Below are positions 8,117 through 15,454 of a DNA stretch of 42,939 bases, piece after piece; the first letter of the stretch is position 1; each line of letters begins with the position of its first letter. The translations under genes were made by a program, and so were the position numbers. The notes below the pieces were generated by a model. It saw only the letters and a list, made by a program, of their open reading frames with translations. It searched no databases and was not told the origin of the DNA. Location of the stretch: positions 1 through 42,939 of IMG/VR virus record IMGVR_UViG_3300032050_000260. One strand, 5' to 3'. The DNA is from a virus.

Positions 8117-9235
8117 ATGGAAGTTATTGATACGAGTAAACTCAAAAAGACAAAAAAAGAATATGTAGTTGACAACCAAATTAAAGGTCGTAGTTACTCA
8201 AGTAACCATGCAAAATTACTCAAGCACATGGATCGCTTGATTGATTTACAGGAAGGTAAAAGACCAAAGCCTGTCATGTTTCATATGTCACCTTGCAACC
8301 CTTGTAACTTAACATGTTCATTTTGTTGTTTTGCTAATCGTGCCATGAAAGAGATGTTGACTGTTGAGCAAATGAAATCAGCTATTGACCAATTCCATGC
8401 TCTAGGTGCAACAGGTATGGAATTTACAGGCGGTGGCGAACCAACATTACACCCACAATTAGATGAAGTGATTGAATATGCTTACAATAAAGGTTTGAAA
8501 ATTGGTATTTGCACCAACGGTTCAAAACTTAAAAAGATTAAAAATTGGCACATGATGTCGTGGGTTCGCCTAGGAATGTATTCATGGGACGAAAAGAAAC
8601 CATATCCATATCACCTTGAAGTGTTTGAAGGATTAGATATTGAAATCTCAGCTGCCTATGTTTGGGATGGTGCAATGGACACATCTACAAATCCTAATAT
8701 TACTGGTGAGTGGAAAGACCCGAAAGCTAAAAAGTTAGCATCAAACGAATATAAAGAAGAAAACTTTATGAAGATGCTAGCGTGGGTTGAAGAAAATAAA
8801 ATCCCATGTCGTATTGCCTTTAATGCAATTAAAGACCCAAAGATTGTAATGCAAGATATTGAATCAATTAAAGTATTGATTGCTAAACATGAAGAAAAAC
8901 ATGGCAAATTGCAATATGCTTTCTTATCAGATTTCAACTTCAAAGGTGAAAGACGAAACAATCATTGTTATATGCACGGCGTAAAACCTTGTGTGTTTAC
9001 CGATGGTTATGTTTATGTTTGTCCATCAGCTGAATTAGCACCAGAAAATAATTATCAAGTAAATGAAGAATTCAAGTTGTGTGATATTGCTGGCATTACA
9101 GACTTTTATAATTCACAAGTTGGTGGTCCTGATAATTTTAGAAGACACCACGATTGTTCATTCTGTAAATACGCATATCAAAATGAATTGATTGATGATG
9201 TATTAATGCCAACAAAACATAACGAATTTGCATAG
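8117..9235 (+). CDS. radical SAM enzyme with SPASM-like C-terminus
   Basis: This 372-residue protein has the radical SAM signature CxxxCxxC at C63, C67 and C70 (CNLTCSFC), which binds a 4Fe-4S cluster and cleaves S-adenosylmethionine. The SAM-binding GGGEP motif follows (MEFTGGGEPTLHP). The C-terminal third has more cysteines (CYMHGVKPC, VCPS, CDIAG, CSFCKY), as in SPASM/twitch domains that hold extra clusters. It starts three bases after the DUF707-like gene. In sugar or peptide clusters such enzymes do dehydration, epimerisation or crosslinking; the substrate is unknown. It would depend on Fe-S supply, notable given IscU and ErpA in the same genome. Confidence 0.88.
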   Translation: MEVIDTSKLKKTKKEYVVDNQIKGRSYSSNHAKLLKHMDRLIDLQEGKRPKPVMFHMSPCNPCNLTCSFCCFANRAMKEMLTVEQMKSAIDQFHALGATGMEFTGGGEPTLHPQLDEVIEYAYNKGLKIGICTNGSKLKKIKNWHMMSWVRLGMYSWDEKKPYPYHLEVFEGLDIEISAAYVWDGAMDTSTNPNITGEWKDPKAKKLASNEYKEENFMKMLAWVEENKIPCRIAFNAIKDPKIVMQDIESIKVLIAKHEEKHGKLQYAFLSDFNFKGERRNNHCYMHGVKPCVFTDGYVYVCPSAELAPENNYQVNEEFKLCDIAGITDFYNSQVGGPDNFRRHHDCSFCKYAYQNELIDDVLMPTKHNEFA

Positions 9236-9243
9236 GACATATT

Positions 9244-9864
9244 ATGAGCTTAAAAAAAGTGTTTGACGAAAAGTATTTTGAAGATGGTGTTCGTAGTCGT
9301 GTAAGTGCCTATGAGAATTACCGTTGGATGCCAGAGAGAACCATTCGTGAGGCCTCTTCAATCATTAACAATATACAATTTGATAATGTATTAGATTATG
9401 GTTGTGCTAAAGGTTTCATGGTATATGCTATGAGGTTGCTTGGTAAAGAAGCTTATGGTGTTGATGTGTCAGAGTATGCTGTTACCCATGGTCATCCAAA
9501 AGTTAAAGAATTCTTGTCGGTGATTGAAACGACTGAAGACATCAAAGGCGGCTGGGATTTAATTATTGCTAAAGATGTTCTTGAGCATATTCCTAAAGAA
9601 GAATTACCAGCTGTATTATCTGCTTTCCGTAGAAGATGTAAATACTTATTTGTTGGTGTTCCACTTGGTGATGGCAAACGATATAGAATCCGTGAATATG
9701 AAATGGATGTAACACATGTTGTCCGTGAACCTGAAGAATGGTGGTTGACCACTCTAGTAGAAGCTGGTTTCAAAATCAAGTATTTTGATTATCAATTCGG
9801 CCATCTCAAAGAAAACTGGACAACATCTCATCCGCACGGCAACGCATTTATAGTTGCCGAATAA
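9244..9864 (+). CDS. class I SAM-dependent methyltransferase
   Basis: This 206-residue protein has a class I methyltransferase core: motif I VLDYGCAKGFMVYAM, the acidic end of strand 2 in YGVDVSEYAV, and WDLIIAKDVLEHIPKEEL, the motif of the Methyltransf_11/23-type group that methylates small molecules or sugars. There is no DNA-methyltransferase DPPY motif. It follows the radical SAM gene and overlaps the next methyltransferase by one base. Likely acceptors are a sugar, lipid or peptide made by the same cassette. Confidence 0.85.
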   Translation: MSLKKVFDEKYFEDGVRSRVSAYENYRWMPERTIREASSIINNIQFDNVLDYGCAKGFMVYAMRLLGKEAYGVDVSEYAVTHGHPKVKEFLSVIETTEDIKGGWDLIIAKDVLEHIPKEELPAVLSAFRRRCKYLFVGVPLGDGKRYRIREYEMDVTHVVREPEEWWLTTLVEAGFKIKYFDYQFGHLKENWTTSHPHGNAFIVAE

Positions 9865-10442
9865 TGGATCATTTCTATAAAAAACTACAAGAACGAACAT
9901 TTTTCAATTATGACAATGTTTATGATTATATTATTGAAAAATATGATACAGCTAAGTTTGTAGAGATTGGTGTTTGGCGTGGCCAATCAGTTTGTTATGC
10001 GGCTGTAGAGATAATCAATAAAGGCAAGAATATAACAATTGATGCCATTGATACTTGGGAAGGTTCACCTCAAGAAAATTTACACATCAAAGATCCACAC
10101 CAAGATGGAACTCTCTATGACATCTTCCTTAACAACATTGAACCGGTCAAACATATTATCACTCCCGTAAGAATGGATAGTATCCAAGCGTCTTCCAGAT
10201 ACGAGGACAGGTCATTAGATTTTGTTTTCATAGATGGTTCTCACCTATATGAAGCAGTCAAGGCAGACATCCAAGTATGGTTGCCCAAAGTTAAATTTGG
10301 TGGGTTTATTGGTGGCCATGATTACGGCAATAGTAATGAACCATTGAATGGTGTGCAACGGGCTGTGGATGAAGTCTTTGGAGAAGATAAAAGAATCTAT
10401 AATCCAGGCTGGGGTAGTTGGTTGCATCATCTAAAAGCATAA
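9864..10442 (+). CDS. class I SAM-dependent methyltransferase (Methyltransf_24-like)
   Basis: This 192-residue protein shows motif I FVEIGVWRGQSVCYAA, IDAIDTWEGSPQE (acidic end of strand 2), and LDFVFIDGSHLYEAVKADI, a combination typical of the Methyltransf_24 family found in sugar and polysaccharide clusters. FGGFIGGHDYG fits the metal-dependent branch of that family. It ends the sugar cassette; its stop codon lies inside a late-promoter-like CATAAATA. Substrate unknown. Confidence 0.85.
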   Translation: MDHFYKKLQERTFFNYDNVYDYIIEKYDTAKFVEIGVWRGQSVCYAAVEIINKGKNITIDAIDTWEGSPQENLHIKDPHQDGTLYDIFLNNIEPVKHIITPVRMDSIQASSRYEDRSLDFVFIDGSHLYEAVKADIQVWLPKVKFGGFIGGHDYGNSNEPLNGVQRAVDEVFGEDKRIYNPGWGSWLHHLKA

Positions 10443-10445
10443 ATA
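10438..10445 (+). promoter_or_regulatory. T4-type late promoter, CATAAATA
   Basis: CATAAATA matches the T4 late consensus at seven of eight positions and lies 34 bases ahead of the ATG at 10480. It overlaps the stop codon of the preceding gene, and the short gap to the next gene holds GAGGCGG close to the start. It would drive the operon of large head-tagged proteins. Confidence 0.55.
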
Positions 10446-10479
10446 AAGAGTATAATTAACCTGCTGTAGAGGCGGAAAA

Positions 10480-12582
10480 ATGAAATTCAAAGACTTTTTA
10501 ATTAAAGAATCAAAAGATAGACATGCCGTTTTGGCCTTTGGAAGGCTTCAACCACCCACAACTGGCCATGAAGTTTTAGTCAATAAAGTTAAAGAGTTAT
10601 CTAAGCAACATAACGCTCAGCATCATATCGTTTTATCCCATTCAAACGACCCTAAATCTAATCCTCTCACAGCAAAACAAAAAGTTAAACACGCAAAACG
10701 ATTCTTTCCAGGTACGAATATTACGACCTCTGATAAAGAACATCCTAACTTTTTAACACAAGCATCTAAATTACACAAGTCTGGTGTAACACACTTGCAC
10801 ATGGTTGCTGGTTCAGACCGTATACCAGAATATAAAAGAATATTGAAAAAATATAATGGCACACATGAAGGAGCTTTATTTAATTTCAAAAAGATTGATG
10901 TTCATTCTGCTGGTGAAAGGGATCCAGACGCAGAAGGTACCACAGGTATGTCAGGCTCTAAAATGAGAGCTCATGCAGCTTCTGGTAAATACAGAGAATT
11001 CAAAAAAGGTGTACCTAAGCATATATCAGATGAACACGCAAAAGAATTATACCATGATTTGCGTAAAGGTATGAATATGAAAGAAGACATTAACGAAACA
11101 TTTACAGAAGTTTTAAGCGAAGGTGTTCACGACCAAGGCATATTCAAAGCAGTATTTCTTGCTGGCGGTCCAGGTTCTGGTAAAGACTATGTGTTAAGTA
11201 ACACACTTGAAGGCCAAGGTCTAGTAGAAATTAATTCAGATAAAGCACTTGAGTTCTTAATGGACAAAAAAGGCCTTGATAAAACAATGCCCGCTACTGA
11301 AAAAGATAAAAGAGATATTGTTCGCACACGAGCAAAAACAATTACAGAATTAAAACAAAGATTAGCATTACTTGGTCGCAATGGTTTAATTATCAATGGC
11401 ACAGGCGATGACTATGAAAAGATTTCTCGTATCAAAGAGAAACTAGAAGAATTAGGTTATGAATCAGCCATGATACTTGTCAACACAGATGATGAAGTAT
11501 CTAAAGAAAGAAATATTGAAAGAGGTCAACGAGGCGGTCGTACCGTTCCTGAAGATGTTCGTAAAGAGAAATGGGAAAATGTTCAACGCTCAAGACCTGA
11601 ATTTGCAAAACTATTTGGCCAAAATTATATGGAGTTTGATAACTCACAAGATTTACGCCAAGCACCACCAGAAGTAGTTAAAAATAAAAAAGAAGAATTA
11701 CTACAACTTTATACAAACATACAACAATTTGTAAGTAGACCGCCAGCTTCAGAAACATCACAAGAATGGGTAGCTACACAGATGCACGCTGTTGATTCTT
11801 TACCAATTTCAAAAGATGGTGCTGAAAAAACACCACATGCTAATTCAAAAGCTGCACAAGAAGCACAAAGACTTGGTCTACAATATTATGGTTTTGGTCG
11901 CTACGGACAAAATGGCGAAGTTACATACCGCTCAGTCCATGATACATTAGTGAAAGTTGTAAAACAACCAACAGAGAAACCTATGAATAAAAATGTCAAT
12001 GAAGAATTTGAAGACTTCTTAAATGAAGCTGTTACTGTAACAATTTCTGGTGACACCGCTGAAGAAGTTAATAAAGTAATTAAGAATATGAAAGGCGAAG
12101 AAGAGGTTGAAGAAGAAGTTGAAGAAGAAACAAAACCACAATATTCTTTATCAGATACCTTTGCATTAAATAGTTTAACTTTAGGCAGAAACCTTGTTAA
12201 AGAAGAAATACTTAATGAAGCAAAATATATCACAGACAAATCAGGTAAGAAAAAAGTGTATATGCTTCGTTCACAAGCCGCTTCAGAAGCCCATAAAAAA
12301 CAAGGTGTGGTTTATAAAGAAAAACATGGATATGTGATTAAACTAAAAGAATCAATTGATAAAGGTATTGAACCTGGTCTTTCTATGGCAGCTTCAGGTG
12401 AAAGTCCTGATAGAGATATGGGTGAAAAGATTAAAAAGAAAACAGGTAAGGCCTCGCAAGTAGCAGAAACAATTGGTGCTGGCGGTGAAATGGCAACATC
12501 AATGTCAGACCAAAAAGAAGATGAATTAAAAAGAAAAGGCATTTCACTATCATCATTCAAAGCTAAAAGGGTTATAGGATGA
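10480..12582 (+). CDS. nucleotidyltransferase-kinase fusion with internal cleavage-like junctions
   Basis: This 700-residue protein joins several units. Residues 1-10 (MKFKDFLIKE) are a head-targeting-like tag. Residues ~14-200 form a cytidylyltransferase-like nucleotidyltransferase (FGRLQPPTTGH at 20-30; GMSGSKMR near 156-163). Residues ~220-430 form a P-loop kinase or zeta-toxin-like domain (GGPGSGKD at 229-236; RGGRTVPEDVR). The rest is acidic linker and a small Lys-rich C-terminal module. LSE|G (212-215), LNE|A (514-517) and LNE|A (578-581) fall between units and match the T4 prohead-protease rule (L/I)-x-E|. NadR has the same two-domain order, but this kinase looks more zeta-like. It is probably packaged in the head and may be cut into separate enzymes. 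Confidence 0.78.
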   Translation: MKFKDFLIKESKDRHAVLAFGRLQPPTTGHEVLVNKVKELSKQHNAQHHIVLSHSNDPKSNPLTAKQKVKHAKRFFPGTNITTSDKEHPNFLTQASKLHKSGVTHLHMVAGSDRIPEYKRILKKYNGTHEGALFNFKKIDVHSAGERDPDAEGTTGMSGSKMRAHAASGKYREFKKGVPKHISDEHAKELYHDLRKGMNMKEDINETFTEVLSEGVHDQGIFKAVFLAGGPGSGKDYVLSNTLEGQGLVEINSDKALEFLMDKKGLDKTMPATEKDKRDIVRTRAKTITELKQRLALLGRNGLIINGTGDDYEKISRIKEKLEELGYESAMILVNTDDEVSKERNIERGQRGGRTVPEDVRKEKWENVQRSRPEFAKLFGQNYMEFDNSQDLRQAPPEVVKNKKEELLQLYTNIQQFVSRPPASETSQEWVATQMHAVDSLPISKDGAEKTPHANSKAAQEAQRLGLQYYGFGRYGQNGEVTYRSVHDTLVKVVKQPTEKPMNKNVNEEFEDFLNEAVTVTISGDTAEEVNKVIKNMKGEEEVEEEVEEETKPQYSLSDTFALNSLTLGRNLVKEEILNEAKYITDKSGKKKVYMLRSQAASEAHKKQGVVYKEKHGYVIKLKESIDKGIEPGLSMAASGESPDRDMGEKIKKKTGKASQVAETIGAGGEMATSMSDQKEDELKRKGISLSSFKAKRVIG

Positions 12583-12968
12583 AATCGTTCAAAACTTACA
12601 TTACAGAAAGATGTTGGCCTGGATATAAAGAAACTCCAGGTAAAAAAGCCTATGAAAAAGGTTCATGTGTAAAAGAAGAAGAACAGATTGATGAAGTGGC
12701 TGCATGGCAACGCAAAGAAGGTAAATCTGAATCTGGTGGTTTGAATCGCAAAGGTATTGCATCATATCGCCGTGAAAATCCAGGTTCAAAACTTTCAATG
12801 GCTGTTACTACAAAGCCAAGTAAATTAAAACCTGGTTCAAAAGCAGCGAATCGCCGTAAATCATTCTGTGCAAGAATGGGCGGTATGAAAAAAAGATTAA
12901 CATCATCAGAAACCGCTCGTGATCCAGATAGCCGTATTAACAAAGCATTAAGAAAATGGAATTGCTAA
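12579..12968 (+). CDS. small basic head-tagged protein (DUF6321-like)
   Basis: This 129-residue protein starts MKSFKTYITER, with I-T-E at 8-10, the same tag as its neighbours. Residues ~40-129 (SGGLNRKGIASYRRENPGS, then AANRRKSFCARMGGMKKRL) are a Lys/Arg-rich module I recognise as DUF6321-like from many phages. A cysteine pair-like element CWPGY...GSC lies after the tag. The strong positive charge would suit binding packaged DNA. It overlaps the preceding stop by four bases. Confidence 0.75.
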   Translation: MKSFKTYITERCWPGYKETPGKKAYEKGSCVKEEEQIDEVAAWQRKEGKSESGGLNRKGIASYRRENPGSKLSMAVTTKPSKLKPGSKAANRRKSFCARMGGMKKRLTSSETARDPDSRINKALRKWNC

Positions 12969-14384
12969 TTGACGCAATATACAACACAAACTAACCAGTT
13001 TCTAAACACCAATAGGCATATCTATGAGGTCATGTATTTGGCCAATGGTGCCAATGGTGATATTGTATCTACTGAAAATAGATTACCGGTAGATACGGTA
13101 TATTCTGGTTCTCAAGGTGATGCCTTTGGTCGCTTGCGTGTTGCAGAACCATTTACACTTGGTGACTATAAACATTTATTTGCAATTGACCCAAACTTTA
13201 TAGATTTTACTGCAAACGGCGGTACAGTTACATTTACTGGTAATACAGCATCGGCTACATTATCAACAAACAATAGCACATCATCAGTATCGGTTCATCA
13301 AACTAAATTTTACCATAGCTATCAACCAGGTAAATCACAAGTGATTCTTTCATCTGTTGTGTTTGGTTATGCTCAACAAAATGTAACAAAGAGAACTGGT
13401 TATTTTGATGACCGTGATGGAATTTATTTTGAGCAAGTTGGTTCAAATACATCAAACGGTACAAATAACGGAACATTAAACTTTGTAATCCGTTCTTTTA
13501 CAACTGGCACCGCATTAGAATCGGATGTTGGTTCTTATAAGCGTAGAGTGCCACAATCACAATGGAGTGTTGACCCGTGTGATGGTACAGGACCATCAGG
13601 TTTCAATATTGATACTTCAAAAACACAATTGGTTTACATTGACTTTCAATGGTTAGGTGTTGGTCGTGTTCGTGTTGGTTTTGTTCACGATGGTGCGTTT
13701 ATCATAGCACACGAATACTATCACTCAAATATATTAAATGAGGTTTATCTGTCAAGTCCAAACTTGCCAGTTCGTTGTGAAATAAGAAATACAGGAACAA
13801 CCTCTGGCGGTTCAATGGGCCAAATTTGTGCAAGTGTTATTTCTGAAGGAGGTTACAATGAATCTGGAATTGATTGGTCTACCTTTGGTTATGCAAGAAC
13901 AACAGCAACACCATCAGCTACACCTTTACCATTAATTGCATTACGATTAAAAACCACTTTCAAAGGATACCCAAATCGTTTAAGTGTAAGGTTAAATACC
14001 CTATCATTATATGCAGAAACAAATAGTATTATCTTTGAAATCATCAAACTTCCAAATGCAAGCAGTTTGGCTAATGGAACTGGTGCTTTGGTTTGGACTT
14101 CAGCTGATGATGATAGTGGTTGTGAATATTGTGTTAATGCCGACTCCTACACATCAGCAAATGCGGATAGATTGGCATCAGGATTTGTTCCGTCAGGTTC
14201 ATCACAAAACTCATTATCACCAGTCAGCACTGGTTCAATCACGGCAGCTAAAAAGAATATTATCGTTCAAAATTACGATTCAAGTGAATCAGAAGTATAT
14301 GCAGTAATAGTAAGAACAATTATAACAGCCGGTAATCAGTCCGCTAGCGTAGCAGCTGCATTACAATGGCGAGAAATTTATTAA
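12969..14384 (+). CDS. virion structural protein (SGSQGDAFGRLRV type)
   Basis: This 471-residue protein starts with TTG directly after the preceding stop. It is rich in S, T, G and N with alternating strands, as in phage surface beta proteins. GDAFGRLRVAEPFTL, YQPGKSQVILSSVVFG, QSQWSVDPCDGTGPSG and GQICASVISEGGY are familiar from a large-phage structural family of unconfirmed location (head fibre or tail). It has no cleavage tag. The flanking genes are head-tagged proteins, so a capsid-associated place is slightly favoured. Confidence 0.75.
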   Translation: MTQYTTQTNQFLNTNRHIYEVMYLANGANGDIVSTENRLPVDTVYSGSQGDAFGRLRVAEPFTLGDYKHLFAIDPNFIDFTANGGTVTFTGNTASATLSTNNSTSSVSVHQTKFYHSYQPGKSQVILSSVVFGYAQQNVTKRTGYFDDRDGIYFEQVGSNTSNGTNNGTLNFVIRSFTTGTALESDVGSYKRRVPQSQWSVDPCDGTGPSGFNIDTSKTQLVYIDFQWLGVGRVRVGFVHDGAFIIAHEYYHSNILNEVYLSSPNLPVRCEIRNTGTTSGGSMGQICASVISEGGYNESGIDWSTFGYARTTATPSATPLPLIALRLKTTFKGYPNRLSVRLNTLSLYAETNSIIFEIIKLPNASSLANGTGALVWTSADDDSGCEYCVNADSYTSANADRLASGFVPSGSSQNSLSPVSTGSITAAKKNIIVQNYDSSESEVYAVIVRTIITAGNQSASVAAALQWREIY

Positions 14385-14404
14385 AAAAAACTAGGAGAAC
14401 TACA

Positions 14405-15454
14405 ATGAACCTCAAAAAAGAACTAAGCGGAGTTGCTGAGGCAGTTGCCAAAGTAATGGAAGCTGAATTGTCACCAAAACAAAAAGCAATCGCTAAACTT
14501 GCTGGACCAAAACACAAAATTGATTCTGGTGATTTAGCAAAACTTCGTGCAGGCCATAAACCTGTTGAAGAAGGTTACTATAAAGATATTGATACTAATC
14601 GCAAAGAAGATGAGCGTTTAGCTGCACAAAAGAAAAAACAATTACCATTTACTCCAGATAAACCAAAAGCAAAAGTTGCTACTGCTGGTAAATTTGGATA
14701 TGGTTATTCAGCTGCTCGTCATTTAGCACGCCAAGGTATGGCATCTTTAACTAAAGAAGAACAAGAGTTTATTGATGAATTAAATAAATCTACACTAGGT
14801 TCTTATATTAATAAATCTGCAAAAGATGCTGTTGATAGAACGGCTAAAGAAGTTGAAACTGGTGAGATTGACAAATTAGCGGATAAAAGAATGAAAGGTA
14901 TCAAATTAGCTACTAAAAAATTAGCTAAAGAAGAAACTGAACAAGTTGAAGAAGCAATTACAAAAACATCAACAGGTTATATTCACCATGCAAGACCGGG
15001 TGTTTATGGTGGTTCAGAAAAAGAAAAACATGTTGTTGACACATTAAGAGGTCCAAAGAAATCAGAAATAGAAGCTATTGAAAAGGAAAAGAAAATGAAA
15101 AAATTTAGCGAAATGTTAGATTTAATCAATTCACAAGGTCTTAAAGCATTGTCAGAAATGATTAAAGAAGAACCTGATAATGAAACTTTCACAAAAGAAT
15201 TAAAAGACCAAGAAGCTAAAGCTGCAGGTAAGAAAAAACAACCTGATTTAGCAAAAGGTGCAATTCAATCAGTTAAAGTTGAAGAAGATGTTGAACAGGT
15301 TGAAGAGCGTTCACTCACAGAACCAGAAATGAAAAAGAAAGAAGAAATTGTTAAATCAATGAAAAAAGGTTTAGCAGGTTTCAAAGCTCGTTACGGTGAC
15401 CGTGCAAAAGAAGTAATGTATGCCACAGCTACCAAGCAAGCAAAAGGTGAATAG
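14405..15454 (+). CDS. modular Lys/Glu-rich phage protein with LSKGTL-type module
   Basis: This 349-residue protein starts at the ATG at 14405, ten bases after AGGAG; an upstream in-frame ATG at 14366 lies inside the previous gene and is unlikely. Units in order: an N-terminal helix and ELSPKQKAIAKLAGPKHKID; a module at 123-184 (IDELNKSTLGSYINKSAKDA ... KLAKEETEQVEE) also found in the next protein; a segment from M231 (MKKFSEMLDLIN) with its own GGAAAAG-type ribosome site at 15095; and a C-terminal unit ending KARYGDRAKEVMYATATKQ, familiar from marine phages. It is highly charged and likely internal or DNA-associated. No catalytic motif is seen. Confidence 0.72.
   Translation: MNLKKELSGVAEAVAKVMEAELSPKQKAIAKLAGPKHKIDSGDLAKLRAGHKPVEEGYYKDIDTNRKEDERLAAQKKKQLPFTPDKPKAKVATAGKFGYGYSAARHLARQGMASLTKEEQEFIDELNKSTLGSYINKSAKDAVDRTAKEVETGEIDKLADKRMKGIKLATKKLAKEETEQVEEAITKTSTGYIHHARPGVYGGSEKEKHVVDTLRGPKKSEIEAIEKEKKMKKFSEMLDLINSQGLKALSEMIKEEPDNETFTKELKDQEAKAAGKKKQPDLAKGAIQSVKVEEDVEQVEERSLTEPEMKKKEEIVKSMKKGLAGFKARYGDRAKEVMYATATKQAKGE

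Noticed and set aside
10480-11790. Naming the fusion protein NadR because it has nucleotidyltransferase then kinase domains
   Set aside because: The kinase domain looks more like zeta toxin/AAA_33 kinases than ribosylnicotinamide kinase, and the two units are separated by a protease-like site.
14366-14404. Longer start for the modular protein gene at 14405
   Set aside because: The extra 13 codons overlap the structural gene, while the ATG at 14405 has a clear AGGAG at proper distance.
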